From JARRQB01 sp965368585 (lineage in GTDB: Bacteria; Pseudomonadota; Gammaproteobacteria; Chromatiales; Chromatiaceae), in assembly GCA_965368585.1 (NCBI GenBank), contig CBDUNM010000064.1, positions 1-24,690 on the forward strand: DNA of 24,690 nucleotides, given 5' to 3'. The position numbers were made by a program, and so were the translations under genes. The notes under the pieces were generated by a model. It made no database searches, was not told where the DNA came from, and saw only the letters and a list, made by a program, of their open reading frames with translations. Every line of letters starts with the position of its first letter. Position 1 is the stretch's first letter. Below are positions 1 to 6,998 of the stretch, one piece after another.

Positions 1-105
1 GTGATGGACTGGCGGCCCGCCTTCGGCCCTGCGGCAGCCGACTGCGCCCCTGCGGTTGCAGTCGCCCTGCTCGGTCAAATGGAAACCCGTCCATGCGTCT
101 GTTGA
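1..105 (+). CDS. possible 3' end of an unidentified upstream gene (partial)
   Basis: An open frame enters from the left edge and stops with TGA at 103-105. It overlaps the pabB start by 13 bases, in the manner of coupled operon genes. The visible 34 residues are Ala-rich and end in a short Cys-containing tail. I do not recognise a family from so little. It could equally be chance openness in GC-rich DNA, since the pabB frame is also open back to the window edge. The stop-start overlap is the only real support. Confidence 0.3.
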   Translation: MMDWRPAFGPAAADCAPAVAVALLGQMETRPCVC

Positions 106-1559
106 CCGAAATACCCTACCGGACAGATAGCAGCATCTTGTTCGCTACCATTGCCGAACGCCCCTGGAGCGTATTTCTTGACAGTTGCCACCCCCACAGT
201 CGCAAGGGCCGCTTCGATATTCTGACCGCCGATCCGTATTGCACGCTCAGCACCTTTGGTTCGATTACCGAAATCCGCGACGCACGGGGCGAGCCGTTGC
301 GGCGCTCGCCCGACGATCCGTTCTCCCTGCTGCGCGACGCACTCGGCGAGCGTTTGGCGTGCGACGCCGAATTGCCTTTCTGCGGCGGCGCGCTGGGGTG
401 GTTTGGCTACGATCTGGGGCGGCGCATCGAGCGTCTCCCCGACCGGGCCGTCGCGGCCGAGGCGCTCCCCGACATGGCGATCGGACTCTACGATTGGGCC
501 GTCGTTGTCGACCATCACCGACGCAGGTCGTGGCTGACCGCGCAGGGCCGGGACCCGAGGACCCATCGCATCTGGTGGCGGCTGATTCGAAGGTTTTCGC
601 GGCCTGACGAGAAGCCCCTGCGAGGGTCTTTTCGCACCTCGGGTCCGACCCGGTGCAATCTGGACAGGGCCGCGTACGGCAGGGCGTTCGACAAGATAAA
701 GCGGTACATACGCGACGGCGATTGTTATCAGGTCAATTTCGCGCAGCGCTTCAGTGTGGCGGCGACCGGTAACGGCTGGCACGCGTACCGGGATCTGCGG
801 CGCCTCAATCCGGCGCCGTTCGGCGCCTATCTAAACACGCCGTTCGGCCAGGTATTGAGCTCGTCCCCCGAGCGTTTGCTGCAGTTGCGCGACGGCAAGG
901 TCGAAACCAAACCGATAAAAGGTACCCGCCCGCGCGGAGGTACGCCGGAAGGCGACTCGGCCCTGGCGCAGGAACTGTCGTTCAGTGAAAAGGATCGAGC
1001 CGAGAACCTGATGATCGTCGATCTGCTGCGCAACGACATCAGCCGCGTGTGCGAGCCGCACAGTGTGCGGGTGCCGAAACTCTTTTCGATCGAAAGCTTT
1101 GCTACGGTACATCACTTGGTCAGTACCGTCACCGGCCGATTGCGGCCCCAAGAAGACGCGCTGAGTCTGTTGAAGGCCTGCTTTCCCGGCGGATCGATCA
1201 CGGGTGCACCGAAGATTCGTGCCATGGAGATTATCGAGGAGCTCGAGCCGAACCGGCGCGGTGTCTACTGTGGTTCAATCGGATATATCGGATTCGACGG
1301 CGCGATGGATTCCAATATCGCCATCCGGACCCTGGCCTACAACCAAGGCGAATTGCGCTGTTGGGCCGGGGGCGGCATCGTACACGACTCCGACGTCGAC
1401 CAGGAATACGCGGAGACCTTCCACAAGGCGTCTGCCATGTTAAGTCTGATGGAAGCGAACACACCGCCGGCGGGCGCGGCGCGGCCGTGTGAATCCTCGT
1501 CGGCTGCAGGGGCCGAGTCACCCTCTCGGCGATGTGCGTGGAACGACTTACCGGCTTGA
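93..1559 (+). CDS. pabB: aminodeoxychorismate synthase component I (PabB)
   Basis: The protein (488 aa) is a chorismate-binding enzyme that aminates chorismate to 4-amino-4-deoxychorismate, the precursor of p-aminobenzoate. p-Aminobenzoate is needed for folate and also for H4MPT, which fits the neighbouring genes. An N-terminal anthranilate-synthase-I-like region (about 1-150) precedes the chorismate-binding domain (about 190-450). That domain carries the PIKGTRPRG motif with the PabB-type active-site lysine, then DLLRNDISRV, and near the end the GGSITGAPK and GSIGYIGFDG motifs. The start has a weak GGAA-like site upstream. After the usual end of the family (ETFHKASAMLSLME) there is an unconserved tail of about 35 residues encoded by DNA that includes a dispersed repeat at 1521-1540, so the native stop may have been lost. 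The fold and role are well supported; a specific role in H4MPT rather than folate synthesis is inferred from context. Confidence 0.93.
   Translation: MRLLTEIPYRTDSSILFATIAERPWSVFLDSCHPHSRKGRFDILTADPYCTLSTFGSITEIRDARGEPLRRSPDDPFSLLRDALGERLACDAELPFCGGALGWFGYDLGRRIERLPDRAVAAEALPDMAIGLYDWAVVVDHHRRRSWLTAQGRDPRTHRIWWRLIRRFSRPDEKPLRGSFRTSGPTRCNLDRAAYGRAFDKIKRYIRDGDCYQVNFAQRFSVAATGNGWHAYRDLRRLNPAPFGAYLNTPFGQVLSSSPERLLQLRDGKVETKPIKGTRPRGGTPEGDSALAQELSFSEKDRAENLMIVDLLRNDISRVCEPHSVRVPKLFSIESFATVHHLVSTVTGRLRPQEDALSLLKACFPGGSITGAPKIRAMEIIEELEPNRRGVYCGSIGYIGFDGAMDSNIAIRTLAYNQGELRCWAGGGIVHDSDVDQEYAETFHKASAMLSLMEANTPPAGAARPCESSSAAGAESPSRRCAWNDLPA
1521..1540 (+). repeat. dispersed 20-bp repeat, copy A (in the pabB 3' tail)
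   Basis: CCCTCTCGGCGATGTGCGTG here matches 19 of 20 bases at 10341-10360. In both places a CCGG...CTTGAT string follows 10-12 bases later, so the similarity is longer than the core. This copy lies inside the non-conserved C-terminal extension of pabB. Confidence 0.6.
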
Positions 1560-1849
1560 TCGCGAGCAACCGTCCCTGGTCAGGTGCGCGGCCTGCCCAT
1601 CCGGGCCTCCCTTTCGTCGCGCTGCACAGTCCGCCATTATTAAGAAAATCCTTAATAAAGCCTCACGTTTCCAATGCCTCTCGCCGGGTAAAGCTTTCAG
1701 TGGCACGCCGTGGATACATTCATGTAGGCTCGGCTGCTGCTTCTCTGCAGCCAATGGTCACTCAAACCTTCACCCGATATGAGGCTTTACTAACGCATTT
1801 CTCAATAAACGGCTAATGCGACGTTTTATTGGATGCGGCGAGTTGTCAC
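1560..1849. other. structured, hairpin-rich intergenic region between pabB and the kinase gene
   Basis: This 290-base stretch has no credible gene and is more AT-rich than its surroundings. It holds four inverted repeats. TTATTAAG/CTTAATAA sits at 1637-1658 with a 6-base loop. TAAAGCCTCA at 1656-1665 pairs with TGAGGCTTTA at 1780-1789. GGCTGC/GCAGCC lies at 1732-1752. The imperfect CAATAAACG/CGTTTTATTG lies at 1803-1831. The outer 10-bp pair would bracket about 134 bases, the size of a small MITE-like element, but no clear target duplication is visible. The nested hairpins could instead be a leader or attenuator of the kinase gene. No transposase or RNA family is recognised. Confidence 0.5.
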
Positions 1850-2482
1850 ATGTGGGTAGTTAAGCTCGGCGGCAGCCTGTTCGACAGTCGTAGCCTGCGG
1901 GATTGGCTGCGCGCCTTGGCGGCGGGTGCCGCGCCGGTGGTCCTGGTTCCCGGCGGCGGTCCGTTCGCCGACCAGGTGCGCGCGGCACAGCGACAGTGGC
2001 GAATCTCCGATCGACATGCCCATCGCATGGCGCTGCTGGCGATGGATCAGTTCGGTGAATTGTGCTGTGCGTTGAATGACCGCTGGCGACCGTTTTCCCG
2101 GGTCGCCGAACTGCAGGATACGCAACGCCGGGCGGGGAAGTGGGTGTGGCTCCCGTCCTGCATGGACCCGCATGTCGAACCCAGCTGGCGGGTGACGTCC
2201 GATTCCCTGGCAGCCTGGCTGGCCGCCGAGATTCAGGCCGACGGTCTACTCATCGTCAAGTCCGCCGAGGTGCATGGAACGGTACCCCTGTTCGGTGCCG
2301 ACGCTGCCGGTCGTCATTCGCTGTTGGACGACGCCTTCAGAGAATACCTGGTTAACCTGGCGTGTCCGGTTTGGTTGATGAACCGCAAGCACTGGCAGTC
2401 CGGTCGCCGATTGATAGCGGGGCGAAAGGTCGAACCGGCCCGGCGGGTTCGAATGGATCCTGCCCCCGGTGAAGGCCGATGA
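1850..2482 (+). CDS. mfnE: amino acid kinase family protein, MfnE-like
   Basis: The 210-residue protein belongs to the aspartate/glutamate/uridylate kinase superfamily. The N-terminus has VVKLGGSL, the phosphate-binding KxGGS motif. LVPGGGPFADQVR follows at about 38-50, and TSDSLAAWLAAEI and LIVKSAEV contribute to the nucleotide site. In archaea the MfnE member of this superfamily phosphorylates aminomethylfuran phosphate to the pyrophosphate during methanofuran synthesis. Related kinases occur in bacterial H4MPT/MFR loci, and mfnB, fhcA and fhcB lie nearby. I chose ATG 1850 because conserved sequence begins at the second residue; an upstream TTG at 1829 would add seven unconserved residues. 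The gene converges on the minus-strand operon with an 18-base gap and no obvious terminator between. Kinase fold is certain; the MfnE assignment rests on context. Confidence 0.75.
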   Translation: MWVVKLGGSLFDSRSLRDWLRALAAGAAPVVLVPGGGPFADQVRAAQRQWRISDRHAHRMALLAMDQFGELCCALNDRWRPFSRVAELQDTQRRAGKWVWLPSCMDPHVEPSWRVTSDSLAAWLAAEIQADGLLIVKSAEVHGTVPLFGADAAGRHSLLDDAFREYLVNLACPVWLMNRKHWQSGRRLIAGRKVEPARRVRMDPAPGEGR

Positions 2483-2500
2483 CGGATTCACTGCCCGGAC

Positions 2501-2911
2501 TTATACGTCGCGCCATACCGTGCGTAAGGCCTGGAGTTCTTTGACGACGATGTCCACGCACTCGACCAACGCGTAGCCTTTGCAGGAATAGATGTCCAAA
2601 GTAAAGAGTCTCGGCTCGCGCCAGGTATAGAGCGAGCACCCGGATTCGGCCCAGGGTTGAAAGCCCGCGATGCCATGATGCAGGTGGCTGATTTCGTCCG
2701 GCGAAAAGACCAAGGGCTCGGCAAGCGGTTGCATGCCGAGCGCGCGTGTCAACGCGGCGAGTACGCGGCGGATATCGACGTCGGTGACTTCCGGGATGCC
2801 GTATATGCCTTCGACAATACCGCGTTGCCGCAATATGTCCCGACAGACATCGTTGTCATCGCCGCTGTGCGGGGAGGTCACGCCGCTAAACACGCGCTTC
2901 GCTCGATACAT
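2501..2911 (-). CDS. SpeD-like (S-adenosylmethionine decarboxylase-related) protein, altered active site
   Basis: This is the last gene of the minus-strand operon (about 136 aa from ATG 2911; an ATG at 2956 is also possible). The central block reads AESGCSLYTWRE...LDIYSCKGY. It aligns without gaps to the bacterial AdoMet decarboxylase block around ESHLTIHTWPE and DVFTCG. The serine that becomes the pyruvoyl group and the catalytic cysteine are both kept with the correct 20-residue spacing. The histidine five residues after the serine, which assists self-processing in characterised enzymes, is Tyr here. The N-terminal half (about 45-65) also matches the family pattern of a helix followed by an SPD...HH segment. 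The 5' end overlaps the mfnB remnant by 26 bases. The lost histidine and the C1-cofactor setting argue against ordinary polyamine synthesis; its substrate is unknown. Confidence 0.7.
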   Translation of the reverse strand: MYRAKRVFSGVTSPHSGDDNDVCRDILRQRGIVEGIYGIPEVTDVDIRRVLAALTRALGMQPLAEPLVFSPDEISHLHHGIAGFQPWAESGCSLYTWREPRLFTLDIYSCKGYALVECVDIVVKELQALRTVWRDV

Positions 2912-3357
2912 GGCCGCCGAGGTCAGGGTTGCGATCGGACGGTCTGTCCAGCGCATTTCGCACTCTGACCAGCGATTCCCGCGACAGCCGCCCGGTTCTA
3001 CCGTCTTCGCACCATGCGCTCGTGAACCCGAGGTAATCAGGACGGTGGCGTAGCAGATCCGGTATGTCCCCGACGCGTAGCATGCCCGCTAAGCCGCGCA
3101 GCAAGCCGCAGCGATGCCCCAGACAATCGAATTCGGCCAATTTCGCCCGTGGCCACACGCTATTCAGGCCTCGTGCCGTTTTGTCCGCGGCATCGATCAT
3201 TATTCCTTTGAAGCCGTTTCCGCGAGTTGCGAAATGAGCGCCGCCGGATCGAAGCGGTCGGCGAAGCACACCGCGATCGGGCGGTAGCGTGCCAGTCGCC
3301 CGCCAGCGCGAGTTCGGCTTCATCGCCGATCCTGACGCTCGCCAGGAAGTTCGTCAC
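2886..3357 (-). pseudogene. mfnB: (5-formylfuran-3-yl)methyl phosphate synthase (MfnB), deleted and frameshifted
   Basis: MfnB condenses two glyceraldehyde-3-phosphates into the furan precursor of methanofuran. Three pieces in three frames match it. From GTG 3357 the N-terminus reads TNFLASVRIGDEAELALAG. At about 3290 the match jumps frame to RPIAVCFADRFDPAALI. At about 3214 it jumps again to GFKGIMIDAADK and continues through AGLAGMLRVGDIPDLL and RPDYLGF to the stop at 2886. The pieces total about 157 codons against roughly 235-245 in the family, so 80-90 residues are missing after residue 20. The lost part holds the first two catalytic lysine regions; the third (IDAADK) remains. The second frameshift can be repaired by one extra G. 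The GTG start overlaps the DUF447 stop as GTGA, so the gene was once translationally coupled. Identity is secure from the C-terminal half; whether the damage is biological or an assembly fault cannot be told here. Confidence 0.82.
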
Positions 3358-3926
3358 GCGCAGGCCTGGGCGCGATGCGCGGCGACGCGTTCCATCAACC
3401 ATTGCCAGGCCTCCCATTCTTCGTCGCCGGCAGTCTTGTCCATCGCGATCCGCAGATACTTGATTTCGTTGTCGATCTTCTCCATCGGCAGCATGCCGAG
3501 GCGGCTCACCAGGATGGCGAGTTCGAGGACCGCGCCCTGGGCGCGGTTGTATCCGCGATAGGGTCGGTGGGTTTTCTCGTACACCACGTCACAGAGCAGG
3601 CGTGGGCGCTGTTGGTCCTCCTCGATCTCTGCCAAGCGGATCTCGCGATGATACAGGGCATCGGCCAGGCGCAGCCCGTCTATGCGGGTGCAAGCGGTCA
3701 ACGGCCAGTCGTGCCGTCCGGTCAGACACCCGGCGTAAACGCGTACGTCGTCGGTGGTGTTGACCACCGCCACCTGATCGCGCAGCAGGTTGTCGAGTGT
3801 CCGCGAGGGCTTGAATGGCGCCAGCAACAGCAGCGGTCCGCGCTGGCGCAATCCCATCGGCGCGATATGCGGCGTTCCGTCACCGTTCCTGGTGATCAAT
3901 ATCGTTTCGTGGATGCGCTCACTCAT
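3354..3926 (-). CDS. DUF447 family protein (flavin-reductase-like split barrel), H4MPT-linked
   Basis: The 190-residue protein begins with ERIHETILITRNGDGTPHIAPMG, typical of DUF447, a family with an FMN-binding split-barrel-like fold. The gene family is commonly found in archaea and in bacteria with H4MPT/MFR-linked C1 pathways; its reaction is not established. Length matches the family and no break is visible. ATG 3926 overlaps the fhcA stop (ATGA), and its own TGA overlaps the mfnB GTG start. It is therefore in the middle of the coupled operon and intact between two damaged genes. A role in cofactor synthesis or flavin-dependent chemistry on the formyl-transfer branch is a guess from location. 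No signal peptide or membrane segment is seen, so it is probably cytoplasmic. Confidence 0.8.
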   Translation of the reverse strand: MSERIHETILITRNGDGTPHIAPMGLRQRGPLLLLAPFKPSRTLDNLLRDQVAVVNTTDDVRVYAGCLTGRHDWPLTACTRIDGLRLADALYHREIRLAEIEEDQQRPRLLCDVVYEKTHRPYRGYNRAQGAVLELAILVSRLGMLPMEKIDNEIKYLRIAMDKTAGDEEWEAWQWLMERVAAHRAQACA

Positions 3927-4309
3927 GACTGTGCACCTAAGTGTACGACAAGGTCGGCGCCCAAACCGTCCGCCATCTGGTCGGGCGACAGCTTGTAATT
4001 GGCCATCTTTACCAGGTGGTAGCGGTCGAAATAGTCGTCGATGTCGCGTTCGATACGGCGGTCGTAAGCGGGTGCCACCGCGTACGTTACGCGCGCATTA
4101 TTGACATTGCCGCCGGCGATATGGCTATGAATATCGATGGCACCGGCCATCAGTACCTTGCCCGAGACGTCGTAAGTGGTGGTGTCGGCACTGTCGAGGT
4201 TCGTCGGGGCATCGCAGACGTAACCGTCCCGCACCCAGAAGTCGCGCACCTTACCCGCGCCGTCGCACGTCGGGTCGTCGACGGCGGCGCCCGTTAATCG
4301 TGTCAGCAT
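3923..4309 (-). pseudogene. fhcA: formyltransferase/hydrolase complex subunit A (FhcA), internally deleted remnant
   Basis: FhcA is the formyl-methanofuran hydrolase subunit (about 550 aa, amidohydrolase family) of the bacterial formyltransferase/hydrolase complex that releases formate. Only 128 codons remain, all in one frame. Residues 1-74 match the N-terminus, ending in the metal-binding segment AIDIHSHIAGGNVNNAR. Residues from about 76 match the extreme C-terminus (YDRRIERDIDDYFDRYH...). Roughly 420 residues are missing at about 4083-4096, including most metal ligands and the active-site core, so no activity is expected. ATG 4309 overlaps the fhcB stop and the TGA at 3923-3925 overlaps the DUF447 start, so both junctions with neighbours are preserved. 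The in-frame loss avoids polarity on downstream genes. Alternatives are a collapsed assembly or a true internal deletion. Confidence 0.82.
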
Positions 4310-5503
4310 CCAGCATGCCTCCTGGGAAGTTTCTGTAGGAGTCGATCGGTCAACGTCTTGGTGTCGGGTAAGTCACAGGGAAGCAGTCGTTGCAGCGGTA
4401 CCAGGCGCAAGCCGTCGCCCCGATGGATGAAACCGGGACGTTGTACACCGGGTACGCCAACCGGAAGAAACACCGTGGTGTTTCGCGTCGACTGCCATGG
4501 CCGGATGACCGAACACGATGGTCGCAACGTCAACGCTCGGCGATGGCGTCGCCGACAGACTGCTGATCCAGACCAGTACGTCGGCTTCCCCGGCGTCGAG
4601 CAGCCGGTGCGCGGCGTAACGCCGCCAATCCTGTACCGGGACTCCGGTCGCAAAGCTGGTGCGTATACCGAATCCGGTTTGCCACGCGGCCGCAAGCTGT
4701 GCGCTCGTGCCGCCGTTGTCGCCGCCCATGTGCAGCATGGCGGCGCGTGATTCCCGATTGATGTCGCGCACCAGTCCTACGACGGCGCGCACCACCAGAT
4801 CGTCTTCCACGTCAACGAGATCGCCGATGACGAAGACCGGGTAGGCGGTCTGTTGCACGGCGGCGACCAGCGTTTGCGCGGCGGATCGGGTGCAGGCAAC
4901 CGGCTTCCCGTTACACAGGGCGCGCGCTTCTCCGAGCGTGGTCAGCAGGTCGACGGCAAGCTGAAGTTGCCGCGGAGGTCCGTCGACATGCAATCGTTCG
5001 TCGACATCGAGCAGCTTCTCACGCCATCTGGGGTAGTGGTCCTCCAAATCCTGTCCTATAACGACGACCAGGTCGGCGCGGTTACGCAGCTCGCCGAGGC
5101 TGGTGCTCAGCCAACCGGTCTCCTGGTAGACCTGCAGGGCCGCGGCGATACGGTCGCCGTCGTCGTGATCCAATACCCCACCGCAGTGCTCGGCAAGGGA
5201 CAAGGCAGCGCGCGTGTCGTGCAAATCGCCGATCATGCCACCGATCAGGGGCGCCGTGGCGTGTTGCAGCAACTCGGCGGCACTCTCCAGCGCGGACTTC
5301 AGGGTCGTGTCCTCGCCATCGAGCGCCGCTTGACGAACAGGATTCTCTACGGCCGCAGCGGATCCGGCCCGCGCCTTCGTGCAGCGGATCGTCGCGGTGT
5401 CGACCTGACCGTTGCTCAACGCCGGTGACAGATCGTCACATACCAGTCCACAAAAGGGGCAGGCGATAGCGTGCAAGCGATCGGTATGGTCGGTGTCGGA
5501 CAT
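4303..5503 (-). pseudogene. fhcB: formyltransferase/hydrolase complex subunit B (FhcB), single frameshift near the 3' end
   Basis: FhcB resembles the molybdopterin-type subunit B of formylmethanofuran dehydrogenase and belongs to the formyltransferase/hydrolase complex. From ATG 5503 the protein begins MSDTDHTDRLHAIACPFCGL, with the family's CPFCGLVCDDL. It stays in frame for about 343 residues up to HPAMAVDA. The match then continues one frame over as NTTVFLPVGVPGVQRPGF to the TGA at 4303-4305, overlapping the fhcA start. Removing one base from the AAA (TTT on the plus strand, 4481-4483) restores a continuous 399-residue product. Unrepaired, translation would stop at 4373 after 33 foreign residues, losing the last 56 or so. 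An open extension upstream of 5503 is a shadow of the DUF6513 gene. A one-base change in a short homopolymer could be a sequencing error. Confidence 0.82.
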
Positions 5504-5576
5504 GTGGCGCAGAATTCCCGTGTGTATCCCGTCGACCGAGCAAAAGACGGGCCATCGACAACGGCTCCGACCGTGG

Positions 5577-6998
5577 CTACTCCGGCGTGCTGCCTTTGCG
5601 CTCGCGCTTGCGCGTCTTGTTCTGCTTGGTGCTGCCGGGTTCCGCATAACGCTCCATATCCGGTTCGGTCGCATCGACCGACACGCCCCAGGACAGGGGG
5701 TTGTCCTGCGCGTATCGCTTGCCCAGGCGGTGGGCAATCTCGGCGCGGGCGAGTTCGACGCCCAGGTAAAAGGCGTGTGAACCGTCGCTCTCGACGGCCA
5801 GGTGGGGAAACAGATCGAACGGGTCGGAGGCGGTTTCGAAAAGGTGGCGATTGTAGATGTGCACGCCGTCGGCACTGACCTGAATGCGATAGTTGGCGTC
5901 TTTTACCAGTTTCGCCGCGGCCTGAATCTCTGCCACGGCATACGGAAACGGTTTGCGTTCGTGCAGCGCCGTCAATCCGCCGCTGAGCAGTTTGGGCAGG
6001 GCCTGGTCCGCGCGTGCGCGATACATGATCCGCCGGGCGAGTTCTGCCTCCCGCACTGCGCTGCGGCAATGGGGACTGACCTGCGTGGTGAGAATGGCGC
6101 CGACGCGCAGTTCCGAGACGATGCCGAACAGAAGCGCGTTGATGCCGTTGGTGTCCGCTTCGGTCAGTTCGGTGAGGTTCCCGACCCCCATCATGATTGC
6201 GGCGTCCGGCAGACGCCGACGCGTCTCGTGATAACGCACGATGGAGTCGGTAAAGCCGAAATGGATGGGCTCGAGTATCGGATCGACGATCACCGGGCGG
6301 CCCCGCCTTTGAAGCGCTTGCCACGCGCGCTCCAGGCTGTCCAGATCACCGTGCGGGTCGGGTATTAGAATGGGTGTCGCCGCCACTTCGTCCGCTATCC
6401 ACAGCGTTTCCTCCGTCAGACTGAGAAGGTAGTCCGCGCCTGCGCGCCCACCGGCCAGCAGGTCTTCGCTGCGCAGTGAGTCCACGCTGACGGCAAAACC
6501 TTCCGCCTTGAGCATGGCCACCGCTTCGGCGAGATGCGGAAAGGGGATATCCGGCAGGCAGCCCAGATCGATTACGTCCGCACCGTCGCTGCGGTAGGAT
6601 TGAGCGCGTGCCAGAATGCCCTGCAGATCGAGTTGCGGCGCATCCACGATCTCCGCAAACAGGGTGACCTCGTGGCGCGAAAGGTCGGGCGGCTTGCCGT
6701 GTCTGCCGAACCACTCCGGCAGGTCGCGCAATTCCTCGGGACCGCGTTCAACGGGTATGCCGTAGTGGCTGGTCAATTCGTCGAGATTGCCGCGGCAGCG
6801 CCCGGGTAGAAGTACTCTGGCAGCCCGGCCGGTGTCGCTCAAGCGACGCTTGATCATGTCCGCGGTGAGCAGAGCCGCCACTTTGACGCCGAGCTCTCGC
6901 ACTTCCCAGGTGAACTCGGTCGGCGCCATGTCCTGCAGCACCCTGAGCAGACTGGGTTCCGCCAGTTTACCGGTTACAAAGAGGATATGTTCCGGCAT
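5577..6998 (-). CDS. DUF6513 / dihydropteroate-synthase-related protein (Orf5 type) of the H4MPT locus
   Basis: The 473-residue protein has an N-terminal DUF6513-type domain (about 1-115, beginning ILFVTGKLAEPSL). A pterin-binding TIM barrel follows (about 125-360), with ADVIDLGCLPDIPFP, VSVDSL and PVIVDPILEPIHFGFTDSI. The C-terminal region is conserved in this family and ends in a basic Lys/Arg-rich tail. It corresponds to the product called Orf5 in methylotroph H4MPT clusters, which is linked to H4MPT synthesis and related to dihydropteroate synthase; its exact step is not proven. The start at ATG 6998 overlaps the dmrB stop by 25 bases. The reading frame looks complete and of normal length. 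The gap of 73 bases before fhcB is the largest within the operon and could hold a secondary start or processing site, though I see no clear signal there. Confidence 0.88.
   Translation of the reverse strand: MPEHILFVTGKLAEPSLLRVLQDMAPTEFTWEVRELGVKVAALLTADMIKRRLSDTGRAARVLLPGRCRGNLDELTSHYGIPVERGPEELRDLPEWFGRHGKPPDLSRHEVTLFAEIVDAPQLDLQGILARAQSYRSDGADVIDLGCLPDIPFPHLAEAVAMLKAEGFAVSVDSLRSEDLLAGGRAGADYLLSLTEETLWIADEVAATPILIPDPHGDLDSLERAWQALQRRGRPVIVDPILEPIHFGFTDSIVRYHETRRRLPDAAIMMGVGNLTELTEADTNGINALLFGIVSELRVGAILTTQVSPHCRSAVREAELARRIMYRARADQALPKLLSGGLTALHERKPFPYAVAEIQAAAKLVKDANYRIQVSADGVHIYNRHLFETASDPFDLFPHLAVESDGSHAFYLGVELARAEIAHRLGKRYAQDNPLSWGVSVDATEPDMERYAEPGSTKQNKTRKRERKGSTPE

Noticed and set aside
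4481..4483. Programmed frameshifting in fhcB
   Set aside because: The site has no slippery heptamer and no clear downstream structure. A one-base indel in a gene flanked by other damaged genes is simpler.
3375..5428. Long plus-strand open frames opposite the fhc region (such as 3375-3998 and 4853-5428)
   Set aside because: They are antisense to recognised genes, lack family patterns and arise from the high GC content.
5504..5875. Extended N-terminus for FhcB (open frame continues upstream of ATG 5503)
   Set aside because: The extra residues are a frame-shadow of the DUF6513 gene and match nothing in FhcB, whereas ATG 5503 begins at the usual N-terminus.
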